From CAZUSU01 sp964623315 (lineage in GTDB: Bacteria > Patescibacteriota > Patescibacteriia > Magasanikbacterales > 2-02-FULL-50-9b), in contig CAZUSU010000020.1 in the NCBI GenBank assembly GCA_964623315.1, positions 1 through 6,358 of the forward strand: DNA of 6,358 nucleotides, read 5' to 3'. The notes beneath the pieces were generated by a model. It worked only from the letters and a program-made list of their open reading frames with translations. It was not told the origin of the DNA and searched no databases. This document shows, piece after piece, positions 1-5,850 of the stretch. The position numbers were made by a program, and so were the translations under genes. Each line of letters opens with the position of its first letter. Positions within the stretch are counted from its first letter, which is position 1.

Positions 1-28
1 CTCCTGCGGCAGATCTCGCTCTGTCCTC

Positions 29-76
29 GGTGCGCTCGTTGCACGAATGTATCGTGCAACGCCAAGCTCGCGCACC
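29..76. repeat. Hairpin with perfect 10-bp stem
   Basis: Positions 37-46 (CGTTGCACGA) are perfectly complementary to 52-61 (TCGTGCAACG) around a 5-nt loop, ATGTA. An outer 6-bp stem, GGTGCG (29-34) with CGCACC (71-76), extends it across an asymmetric internal loop. No T-run follows on either strand, so it is not a standard intrinsic terminator. It could be a repeat-family member, a protein-binding palindrome, or part of something that begins left of the window. Confidence 0.6.
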
Positions 77-140
77 TGCGGATGTTGAAAAAAATAAAAA
101 GGAATGCAATCTTTTTCTCCAATAACTTTGATCTGAAGAT

Positions 141-357
141 GAATTTCTGTGCAGGAGTTTTTTTGTTTCTTGGTAAATACAGCCACGCACCTTTTTTAGT
201 GACTCTCGGAGGCGAGCCAGCACGGTGTTTTTGCACAGCAAAAACTGGCGAGCCGAGAGTGAGCGCGTTTTGTTCGCTGGAACAAAACGACGCGTGCACT
301 AAAAAAGGTGCGTGGCTGTGTTTGTCTAAAATAAAAAAAACTCCTGCACAGAAATTC
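141..357. repeat. 217-bp inverted-repeat element, cruciform-capable
   Basis: The outer arms 141-164 and 334-357 are perfect 24-bp reverse complements (starting GAATTTCTGTGCAGGAG and ending in seven T). A second perfect 22-bp pair follows, 180-201 with 297-318 (CAGCCACGCACC then TTTTTTAGTG). The two are separated by 15-nt segments that do not pair. The interior holds two further hairpins. Hairpin A is 202-209 with 253-260 (ACTCTCGG/CCGAGAGT), enclosing TTTTTGC-aca-GCAAAAA at 228-244. Hairpin B is 266-275 with 280-289 (CGTTTTGTTC/GAACAAAACG), extended by three more pairs past a bulged A at 290. The whole would form a three-way junction. There is no transposase and no clear target-site duplication, so a MITE-like or structural repeat is possible but unproven. 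Confidence 0.85.
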
Positions 358-369
358 GCGCTCAAGAAG

Positions 370-469
370 GTTCGTTAAAGATGGATTCGAGCCAAGGCCC
401 GAATACCCCTCGTAACAAACCTCCATGCTTGTCGTGAGCGCGAGTTCCTAATCAGGAGTCCGTTTGAAC
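370..469 (-). ncRNA. Candidate structured RNA, family not recognised
   Basis: A leftward promoter (475-503) predicts a transcript starting near 469-468. In that RNA two structures are visible. CAAAC and CTCC (466-462, 458-455) pair with the continuous GGAGGTTTG (424-416), giving a 9-bp stem with a 3-nt bulge. A strong hairpin at 407-383 pairs GG-ATTCGGGC with GCTCGAATCC around a CTTG tetraloop, with one bulge. One pair of this hairpin is a G-U wobble in minus-strand RNA but an A-C mismatch on the plus strand, which favours leftward transcription. The ends GTTC (469-466) and GAAC (373-370) could close the molecule. The motif GGCTCGAATCC looks like a tRNA T-loop, but no cloverleaf, anticodon arm or matching acceptor could be built. 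It does not resemble tmRNA, SRP RNA, RNase P RNA or 5S rRNA. The 3' end is uncertain; transcription may continue into the inverted repeat. Confidence 0.35.
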
Positions 470-474
470 GACGT

Positions 475-503
475 ACTATACGCGTCTTTAAAAATTTTGT
501 CAA
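475..503 (-). promoter_or_regulatory. Strong sigma70-type promoter, leftward
   Basis: On the minus strand a consensus -35 box TTGACA (503-498) is followed by exactly 17 bp and a -10 box TATAGT (480-475), 5 of 6 matches to TATAAT. The spacer is A/T-rich near the -35 box. Predicted start is near 469-468. No protein gene with an SD follows within the window, so its product is probably RNA. Confidence 0.75.
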
Positions 504-522
504 ATAAAAATCGGATACACGT

Positions 523-542
523 AAAAAATGGCTTTCTTAAGC
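523..542 (-). terminator. Weak possible terminator after VanW gene
   Basis: Directly after the VanW gene, minus-strand GCTT (542-539) pairs with AAGC (534-531) around a 4-nt loop, AAGA. After CA come six T (528-523). The stem has only four pairs and its first base overlaps the TAG stop codon, so termination would be weak at best. The next leftward promoter starts 20 bp further on. Confidence 0.3.
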
Positions 543-2410
543 TAATTACCCGTGGAACCTGCGGCGTCCGGATTTAATGCGGCGGATGCTTCTTCCGCAC
601 CAACCGACGGTGTTGATGTTGCGACCACCCCTTTCAAGCAAACGGCTCCCCATGGCTTATAGTAACTCGGGAAGTCCTGTTTTTTAACGATGCCGTCTGC
701 ATATGTTACGACATAGGTAAAAATGGTGGACGCCCCCGGATGTGCCTTCTCCGTACACTTAACGGTCCCCACAGGAATTTCTGTGGTTTCAATTGTTTTT
801 TTCGGTGGAGCGGGCGAGGTGCTCAAAACCTTCACCGGTGTGCGCGATGCCGTGCGGCCATCCGGCGTCCCCCAAAAAACAAACGTTAATTTATCTCCTT
901 GCATGCGCGTCTCCAGCATCGCAAACTGTTTGGTGTCGTTAATGAATCGGAAATCTGGCTTGGGTTGATAAATGGTTGCATCGGTGCCCGATAATCCGTT
1001 CTCAAAATAATAGGGAACCTGAAACGAATGGTTACGCCGCTCCACCACCGGAAAACCGGCGCCCATGACGGCGCGAAATGTCGTTGTGCCAATTTGACAT
1101 AATCCACCGCCAAATTCTGGCGTCGTACGATCTCCTTTGATTACCAATTCCTGCACATATCCCGTGGCCGCGCTAATTTCGCCGAGCGCTTTAATTAAAG
1201 AAAATGTTTCGTTGGGTGCGATTAGTAATCCGTTGAGTGTACGCATTCCGACAGAAATATTAAGCCGCCGCTTTGCCGGCGAACCCTTAAAATCAGAGGT
1301 GCCGTAACCAAGAACAGTCGCAATGCCGATATCGTTTGTTTTATCCAACGTGACCGCGGGAACAACCTCACGCAAGGGTAGTGCAATGGTACTACTGGAT
1401 GAATTAAATGAATCCACCAGACCTTCTGCAAGAGCGGGCCAATCCACCAGCAGAGAACTTTCGTGCGGCACAAATTTTGTAACGCGATTTCCCTCACGTA
1501 CAAATTGCGCGTCGCGACCCTCGCGCTCCGTCGGCCGCACCGCTTCGCCTAACAATACTTTTAATTTGTCGCTATCCAATGAAATTACGACCCGCTCGTC
1601 CGCAATAGTCGGCTGAACCGCACGAACCAATTGCGCCGCTGAAACGGAAAATTTTTTGCCATCTGCGCTCACCAGCGTACGCGGCTGTATGCGCCGCATG
1701 TATGCAAGCGCAGGATCAGTGAGGCGTTCGGCGTCGCGTGTGGTGACGCGCGGCTCCGCGGCAATAATTTCGGCGGACACGGTTGTACTCCCTCTGACGA
1801 CCGCCTGTTCCAGCGCATTAATGAGTTGCGGAACGGCAACATATTCGCCGGCCTCTGACGGCACCACCTGCACGACATATTCATCGCCACCACCGCCCGA
1901 CAAAACAAACGCGGCAGAGCGCGGATTTTTAAGTGGTGCGTTCCATGACCGTATTATTTCGTCTGCAAGCTCAATGGCGCGTTCCTGTATTACTGTTTGC
2001 AATGGCACGCGCACCGTGGCCGCAATGCCAAGTCCTCCTTTCACCGTGCGCACCACGCGATCGCGACCGGCAACGCGCTGTGCTTCCGCCATTGTTTCAT
2101 TTACATCCACGCCGATAATTAATTGATTACGCACCATAAGGGGAAACGCAAAAGAGTTATTGTTCAGACGAACGGTCATGGTGGTGGCACGAATACTTTC
2201 CGCGAGCTTTGCAATTTCGGCACGCGCGGCATTAAATGTTTTACCCCCCACCGCACTGTCACCAATATAAAATTGTTCCGGAAATTTTTGCACTTCTACG
2301 GCGCCAAGTGCCACATATGATCCCACGCTAAACGCAACGACCACAAAAAATATTCCGCCGCCGAGAAATAATTTGAAATGTGATTGTGCGAGCGCTGGTT
2401 TATGGTTCAT
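542..2410 (-). CDS. VanW-family membrane-anchored cell-wall protein
   Basis: The product has 622 residues. An N-terminal hydrophobic helix at about 15-36 acts as a signal anchor and puts the rest outside the membrane. Residues about 58-345 resemble the repeated putative peptidoglycan-binding region (PF12229 type) that often precedes VanW domains. The VanW domain (PF04294) spans about 386-500 and shows the GGGLCQIGTTTFRA motif (435-447), RRNHSFQVPYY (458-468) and a G-x-DA-x-I segment near 475-480. A C-terminal region (about 545-594, with SYYKPWG) looks G5-like and is followed by a low-complexity tail rich in A, S and T. VanW domains occur in vancomycin-resistance clusters and many cell-wall proteins, but their biochemical role is unsettled; this one alone is no evidence of resistance. 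The start overlaps the heat-shock gene's stop by 11 nt with no SD, so translation is probably coupled. Confidence 0.9.
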   Translation of the reverse strand: MNHKPALAQSHFKLFLGGGIFFVVVAFSVGSYVALGAVEVQKFPEQFYIGDSAVGGKTFNAARAEIAKLAESIRATTMTVRLNNNSFAFPLMVRNQLIIGVDVNETMAEAQRVAGRDRVVRTVKGGLGIAATVRVPLQTVIQERAIELADEIIRSWNAPLKNPRSAAFVLSGGGGDEYVVQVVPSEAGEYVAVPQLINALEQAVVRGSTTVSAEIIAAEPRVTTRDAERLTDPALAYMRRIQPRTLVSADGKKFSVSAAQLVRAVQPTIADERVVISLDSDKLKVLLGEAVRPTEREGRDAQFVREGNRVTKFVPHESSLLVDWPALAEGLVDSFNSSSSTIALPLREVVPAVTLDKTNDIGIATVLGYGTSDFKGSPAKRRLNISVGMRTLNGLLIAPNETFSLIKALGEISAATGYVQELVIKGDRTTPEFGGGLCQIGTTTFRAVMGAGFPVVERRNHSFQVPYYFENGLSGTDATIYQPKPDFRFINDTKQFAMLETRMQGDKLTFVFWGTPDGRTASRTPVKVLSTSPAPPKKTIETTEIPVGTVKCTEKAHPGASTIFTYVVTYADGIVKKQDFPSYYKPWGAVCLKGVVATSTPSVGAEEASAALNPDAAGSTGN

Positions 2411-2786
2411 CTATGACAACGATAGGAATATGTTTTGTTTTGAGTTGTTTGGGAATGCGAATGGTCAGCATGCCGTTAGCAATTTCCGCGCGTGCATCAT
2501 CCAAGCGCACATCCACCGGAATTACGATACTGCGCGAAAATGACCCCCACGCACATTCATCAGAAAAGAAATGCGTATCGTGCGGAAGGTCTGGCGCGCG
2601 CGTGCGCGTTCCACGAATGGTGATTACATCGCCGTTATACGCAATGGAAACGGCGTCCGGATCCACGCCGGCAATTGGAGCATAGACCATGAGTTCATCC
2701 TGCGTTTCACAAACATCAACAGGAAGCTCACCTTCGCCGGCGGCTTCGTCTAACATCACGTCGTGGAGAAGGTACTGATCTGGCAT
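2400..2786 (-). CDS. Small heat-shock protein, Hsp20/alpha-crystallin family
   Basis: A 128-residue ATP-independent holdase chaperone. The alpha-crystallin domain covers about residues 20-113: the early beta-strand region ELPVDVCETQDELMVYAPIAGV, the GDVITIRGTR strand, and the family hallmark A-NGML-x-I-x-IPK at 103-113. The C-terminal extension carries the I-x-I motif as IPI (120-122), which in this family docks on a neighbouring domain during oligomer assembly. The N-terminal arm is short (about 19 residues), so the protein is small for the family. It is the first gene of a leftward operon with the VanW protein. Its promoter (2798-2826) predicts a start only about 5 nt before the ATG and there is no SD, so the message is nearly leaderless. 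A CIRCE-like repeat lies at 2851-2877, upstream of this promoter. Confidence 0.93.
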   Translation of the reverse strand: MPDQYLLHDVMLDEAAGEGELPVDVCETQDELMVYAPIAGVDPDAVSIAYNGDVITIRGTRTRAPDLPHDTHFFSDECAWGSFSRSIVIPVDVRLDDARAEIANGMLTIRIPKQLKTKHIPIVVIDEP

Positions 2787-2797
2787 ACCCGACGTGA

Positions 2798-2826
2798 AGT
2801 ATAACGAGTTGCGTTGATCTTGACAA
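2798..2826 (-). promoter_or_regulatory. Leftward promoter of the heat-shock gene
   Basis: On the minus strand TTGTCA (2826-2821, 5 of 6 matches to TTGACA) is followed by exactly 17 bp and TATACT (2803-2798, 5 of 6). Predicted start is near 2791, about 5 nt from the ATG at 2786. The -35 box lies almost exactly on top of the -35 box of the rightward promoter. Confidence 0.75.
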
Positions 2827-2848
2827 TACTGCTTTTTTCAGCTACGCT
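2820..2848 (+). promoter_or_regulatory. Rightward promoter of the membrane-protein gene
   Basis: A perfect -35 box TTGACA (2820-2825) is followed by 17 bp and TACGCT (2843-2848), a weaker -10 box with 3 of 6 matches. Predicted start is near 2855, giving a leader of about 33 nt that contains the CIRCE-like repeat and the SD. The core TTGACAA serves as -35 on both strands. Confidence 0.65.
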
Positions 2849-2850
2849 GT

Positions 2851-2877
2851 GAAGCACTCGGTACCATCGAGTGATTC
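2851..2877. promoter_or_regulatory. CIRCE-like inverted repeat, possible HrcA operator
   Basis: GAAGCACTC (2851-2859), a 9-bp spacer, then GAGTGATTC (2869-2877). The known CIRCE operator is TTAGCACTC-N9-GAGTGCTAA; the left half matches 7 of 9 and the right half 6 of 9, with exactly the right spacing. Read as a palindrome, 2851-2860 and 2868-2877 pair at 9 of 10 positions. It overlaps the predicted start of the rightward promoter and abuts the SD, which is the usual CIRCE position. It could instead act as a leader RNA hairpin. No hrcA gene is in the window. Confidence 0.5.
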
Positions 2878-2882
2878 GGAGG
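2878..2882 (+). promoter_or_regulatory. Shine-Dalgarno that fixes the start at 2888
   Basis: GGAGG lies 5 nt before the ATG at 2888. This is the only strong SD in the window. An in-frame GTG at 2849 lies upstream of the predicted transcription start (near 2855) and would place the palindrome inside the coding region, so ATG 2888 is preferred. Confidence 0.85.
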
Positions 2883-2887
2883 AAACC

Positions 2888-3523
2888 ATGAATCCCCTTA
2901 CAACTAGCGTGTTGATTTTTTTCGTCAGTATCGGCCTCCTCTTCTTTTTCGGATTCCTGGCCGAAAAAATGAAGCGTCCGAAGCTGGAAGGATTCTTCTT
3001 CATCGTTGGTTTCGCTGGCCTAATCTTTGGGATTTCGTTCAGCGTCGTTACAGCGACGAAGTACGTTGTCTGCGGAAATCATGAAGGCATGATCCTCGTA
3101 AACACCGACGGCACCATGCAGTACGAGTACAACTGTGTTGACGGCGCATGGAAGCCGGACAACGTGATTGAGGTGCCGAGGTTGAACAACGGCTTTGACC
3201 TCAAGATGTCTGCGCACCCGATCACGGAAAATCCAAAGGTGCGCAACCTCAAGTACTTCGTTACGGTCAAGATCATTGACTTGGCCAAGTATTTCGGCAA
3301 AGAAGACGTTGCGCGCGTGCTCCGCGACAACGACGCCGAGTATTGGGTTCGCAAAACCCTCTACGATTTCAACGAAGCGAAATCGCCGGAGTTGGGGCGG
3401 TTCTACAATCCGCTGGACAAGGAACAGGAGCTCCAGTTTCGTACCTTGCTCCACGAGTTCGTGAATCCGCAGGTTGCGGAGCACGGACTGCGCGTGGCGT
3501 TCGTCAAGTTTGAACTTGAGTGA
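2888..3523 (+). CDS. Two-helix membrane protein, possible SPFH-like domain
   Basis: I do not recognise this 211-residue protein with certainty. Two hydrophobic helices (about 6-25 and 35-55) are joined by a Lys/Arg-rich loop (AEKMKRPK), so by the positive-inside rule both ends should lie outside the cytoplasm. The domain at about 58-211 has two cysteines (62 and 83) that could form a disulfide there. The alternating pattern from about 118 on, with KYFVTVKIIDLAKYF, an R-x3-V-rich helix and a final GLRVAFVKFELE strand, recalls SPFH/band-7 (stomatin-like) domains, but this is only a resemblance. It lacks the long C-terminal coiled coil of typical SPFH proteins. It is a single-gene unit with its own promoter, a CIRCE-like repeat, a good SD and a terminator, so a role in stress or envelope homeostasis is inferred from context only. 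Confidence 0.85.
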   Translation: MNPLTTSVLIFFVSIGLLFFFGFLAEKMKRPKLEGFFFIVGFAGLIFGISFSVVTATKYVVCGNHEGMILVNTDGTMQYEYNCVDGAWKPDNVIEVPRLNNGFDLKMSAHPITENPKVRNLKYFVTVKIIDLAKYFGKEDVARVLRDNDAEYWVRKTLYDFNEAKSPELGRFYNPLDKEQELQFRTLLHEFVNPQVAEHGLRVAFVKFELE

Positions 3524-3559
3524 CCGTAGTGACCATTGCGCCGTCAATCTCAGTCACCT

Positions 3560-3602
3560 GCCCCGAAGCGAACAACACGTTTGCATCGGGGCTCATTTTT
3601 TT
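3560..3602 (+). terminator. Intrinsic terminator, rightward
   Basis: GCCCCGA (3560-3566) pairs with TCGGGGC (3586-3592); inside, GC-g-AAC pairs with GTT-t-GC around a short loop. The stem is followed by TCA and seven T (3596-3602). It closes the rightward membrane-protein gene. No T-run follows the stem on the minus strand, so it should not end the convergent copper operon efficiently. The T-run runs into the stop codon of the ATPase gene. Confidence 0.9.
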
Positions 3603-5628
3603 ATCCGCGCTTCAACCGCAAAGAATTCATCACCACGGAAATTGAACTGAACGCCATGGCCGCAGACGCGATGATGGGTGAAAGCAGTGGCCCGCCAAAC
3701 AAAAACAACACGCCGGCCGCCACCGGAATGCCGAGCGCGTTGTAGATGAACGCCCAAAACAAATTTTGTTTGATGACCGTAAGTGTGCGACGCGAAATTA
3801 ATATGGCGTCTGCCACTTTTTTGAGGTCGCCTTTGAGCAAGGTGATGTTGCCGGCCGCAATGGCAATGTCTGTTCCGGTTGACAACGCAAATCCGACCGT
3901 CGCTTGGGTGAGCGCCGGCGCGTCGTTCATCCCGTCACCCACCATGCCCACTTTTTTTCCCTTTGCTTGCTGTAGTTTTATGAACTCCAATTTATCTGCG
4001 GGCAACTGGGACGCGCGCCACGTGGTAATTTTTAATTCATCCGCAACGGCACGCGCCGCGCCTTCGTGGTCGCCGGTCAGCATCACCGGTTCTATCCCCA
4101 ACGCGCGCGTTTCGTTGATGGCGTCGTGCGCATCTGCTTTGATGGTGTCTGCCGCATACAAATACCCAATGCATACGCCATCTTGTGCAACGGCCAAAAT
4201 GGTGGCCGCCGAATTTTGTGTGCGACGCGTTGGCAACGCAATATTTTGTGATTCAATGAAACGCGGCGAACCGACGTGTATTTTTGCGCCGTTTATGCGC
4301 GCGGAAAGTCCGCCGCCGGGTGTAACGTCTACGTCTGTTGCTTGTTGCAGAAAAATGCCGCGCGCCACGGCAACATTCACCACCGCGCCAGCCAACGGAT
4401 GTTCTGAATTGTGTTCTACTGATGCCGCAATGCGGAGCAGTTCTTCTTCTGAAATTTCGCCCACCGGTTCAACACCAACAATTGACGGCTTGCCTTCGGT
4501 CACGGTGCCGGTTTTATCAAACACAATCATGTCCAGCTTGCCGGCAGTTTCCAAACTTTCTGCATCGCGAATCAATATGCCGCGCGACGCCGCGCGCCCC
4601 GTGCCCACCATAATTGCCGTAGGCGTTGCAAGGCCGAGCGCGCACGGACAGGCAATAATTAACACGGCAACGGCTTGCACCAGTGTATGAATGATGCGTG
4701 GCTCCGGACCCACAAACCACCACGCCGCCGCGGTTAATACGGCAATAACTAACACGGCCGGCACAAAATATCCGGCAATGAGGTCTGCCATGCGCTGGAT
4801 GGGCGCGCGCGACCCTTGCGCTTCTTCCACCAACTGAATGATGTGCGCGAGCACGGTTTCTGCGCCAATTTTTGTGGCGCGAATGTGCAGGACGCCCGTG
4901 CCGTTGACCGTTGCGCCAATAACGCTGTCCCCCACTTTTTTCTCCACCGGAATGGGCTCGCCGGTCATCATGGATTCGTCAACTGAAGTGAAACCAAAAA
5001 CAACCGCGCCGTCAGTGGGAATTTTTTCTCCCGGCCGCACAAGCAACAGATCACCGAGCGCAATTTCATCCGCCGGAATTTCCTGAATGTTGTGCGCGTC
5101 GCCGCCAACCAGCCGATGCGCCATTTTTGCCTGCAGGCCAATTAATTTTTGTACCGCTTCATTTGCTTGCGATTTTGCGCGCGCTTCCAGCAAGCGGCCA
5201 AGCAAAATTAATGCAATGATAACGGCGGCCGTGTCAAAATAAAGGGGCAGTATGCCGTCCGATGAAACAAACGGCGCTGGCCAAACCAACACGGTGGCGC
5301 TAAACGCAAATGCCGCACAGGTGCCGATGGCAATGAGCGTGTCCATGTTCACGGATTTGTATCGCGCGGCCGTCAACGCAGAATGAAAAATAAGCGAACC
5401 TGCCCACGCAAGCACTACGGCAGTGAACACAAATTGTGTCCAACCATTTACTTGCGGCGAAAGCACCGTGATGCCAAACATATCGGCGAATGAAAGTAGC
5501 ATGACCGCGGCGCCGAGCGCCAAACTGACGATGACTTTTATTTTCAAGACACGATACTCGGCGGCTTTAAGTTGTTTGAGATGGTCCGCGTGTTCGGCGG
5601 CGGACAGGTGGTGATTATTCATATACAT
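3601..5628 (-). CDS. Cu(+)-exporting P1B-type ATPase, CopA type
   Basis: From the ATG at 5628 the product has 675 residues; a second ATG at 5622 is equally possible. It pumps metal out of the cytosol using ATP. All core motifs are present: TGEP of the actuator domain (T222), CPC in membrane helix 4 (327-329), the phosphorylated DKTGT (D371), the SEHP histidine (H410), TGD (518-520) and GDGMND (564-569). The YN pair (629-630) and MAFSS (658-662) in the last two helices, together with CPC, are the signature of the Cu(+) subgroup (P1B-1). About eight membrane helices are visible. There is no N-terminal HMA domain, only a short His-containing stretch (HH and H-x2-H), whereas CopA proteins commonly carry one or two HMA domains. 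The gene overlaps the HMA chaperone gene by 14 nt in another frame and has no SD, pointing to coupled translation. Confidence 0.95.
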   Translation of the reverse strand: MYMNNHHLSAAEHADHLKQLKAAEYRVLKIKVIVSLALGAAVMLLSFADMFGITVLSPQVNGWTQFVFTAVVLAWAGSLIFHSALTAARYKSVNMDTLIAIGTCAAFAFSATVLVWPAPFVSSDGILPLYFDTAAVIIALILLGRLLEARAKSQANEAVQKLIGLQAKMAHRLVGGDAHNIQEIPADEIALGDLLLVRPGEKIPTDGAVVFGFTSVDESMMTGEPIPVEKKVGDSVIGATVNGTGVLHIRATKIGAETVLAHIIQLVEEAQGSRAPIQRMADLIAGYFVPAVLVIAVLTAAAWWFVGPEPRIIHTLVQAVAVLIIACPCALGLATPTAIMVGTGRAASRGILIRDAESLETAGKLDMIVFDKTGTVTEGKPSIVGVEPVGEISEEELLRIAASVEHNSEHPLAGAVVNVAVARGIFLQQATDVDVTPGGGLSARINGAKIHVGSPRFIESQNIALPTRRTQNSAATILAVAQDGVCIGYLYAADTIKADAHDAINETRALGIEPVMLTGDHEGAARAVADELKITTWRASQLPADKLEFIKLQQAKGKKVGMVGDGMNDAPALTQATVGFALSTGTDIAIAAGNITLLKGDLKKVADAILISRRTLTVIKQNLFWAFIYNALGIPVAAGVLFLFGGPLLSPIIASAAMAFSSISVVMNSLRLKRG

Positions 5629-5824
5629 CGTAGCCGGTTTCCCGAACGGCCTGTTTAATTTTTGATTCGTCGGTAATTGTTTCGTCAAATGAAACGATTG
5701 CTTTTTCCGTGGCGATATTTACGTTGGCGTCTGTCACGCCGTCACATTCACGCAAACCTTTTTCTATTTTCATGACGCACGAAGCGCAGTGCATGCCTTT
5801 GAGGGGTAATATAATTTTTTGCAT
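5615..5824 (-). CDS. CopZ-like copper chaperone, HMA domain
   Basis: This 69-residue protein is a single heavy-metal-associated (HMA) domain. The metal-binding loop GMHCASC sits at residues 10-16 with Cys13 and Cys16 as the expected Cu(I) ligands, and the rest fits the beta-alpha-beta-beta-alpha-beta fold, ending in ETGYDVYE. In this family it carries Cu(I) in the cytosol and hands it to the pump. It lies 26 nt after the cupredoxin gene and overlaps the ATPase start by 14 nt. As the pump lacks its own HMA domain, this protein may replace it in trans. No SD is present; the ATG follows an A-rich stretch. A mercuric MerP-like role is possible from sequence alone, but the Cu(+)-type pump next to it favours copper. 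Confidence 0.92.
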   Translation of the reverse strand: MQKIILPLKGMHCASCVMKIEKGLRECDGVTDANVNIATEKAIVSFDETITDESKIKQAVRETGYDVYE

Positions 5825-5850
5825 ATTTTTTTTATTTTATTCTTTTATTT
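5825..5850 (-). other. A-rich spacer replacing an SD
   Basis: On the coding strand this 26-nt spacer contains only A, T and one G, and is mostly A. It has no SD, hairpin or promoter. A-rich leaders can help translation start in some bacteria, for instance through ribosomal protein S1, and this may do so here; that is inference. Confidence 0.4.

Larger units (their letters stand above)
1..541. other. Gene-poor region with repeats and a candidate RNA
   Basis: I see no convincing protein gene here. The possible reading frames run through hairpins and inverted repeats, lack an SD, and encode low-complexity or arginine-rich peptides. The region holds a left-edge hairpin (29-76), a 217-bp inverted-repeat element (141-357), a structured-RNA candidate (370-469) with its own leftward promoter (475-503), and a weak terminator for the VanW gene (523-542). 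Positions 77-140 are an A/T-rich spacer in which I see nothing. Confidence 0.7.

Noticed and set aside
1..357. CRISPR array
   Set aside because: The repeats are inverted pairs, not regularly spaced direct repeats with unique spacers, and no cas gene is present.
82..378. Rightward 98-codon open frame starting MLKKIKRN
   Set aside because: It runs through the entire inverted-repeat element, has no SD, and its composition follows the repeat arms.
196..426. Leftward 76-codon open frame starting MEVCYEGYSG
   Set aside because: No SD; its first part lies in the structured-RNA hairpin and the rest in the inverted repeat. The GYSGLGSNPS stretch is what RNA-like hairpins give when translated.
370..470. 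tRNA on the minus strand, from the T-loop-like GGCTCGAATCC
   Set aside because: The motif is one arm of a long hairpin with a CTTG loop. The T-stem would have only three pairs, and no anticodon arm could be placed.
542..2410. VanW protein as a sign of vancomycin resistance
   Set aside because: The domain is widespread in cell-wall proteins, and no VanA/B-type ligase, VanH, VanX or VanRS genes are present.
2849..2887. GTG start of the membrane protein at 2849
   Set aside because: It lies upstream of the predicted transcription start, and a strong SD precedes the ATG at 2888.
3746..4690. Rightward 314-codon open frame opposite the ATPase
   Set aside because: It lies wholly antisense to a gene with all P-type ATPase motifs and shows no recognisable domain.
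5629..5688. Longer ATPase start at 5688
   Set aside because: It would overlap the HMA gene by 74 nt, adds 20 residues unlike the family, and has no SD. The ATGs at 5628 and 5622 fit better.
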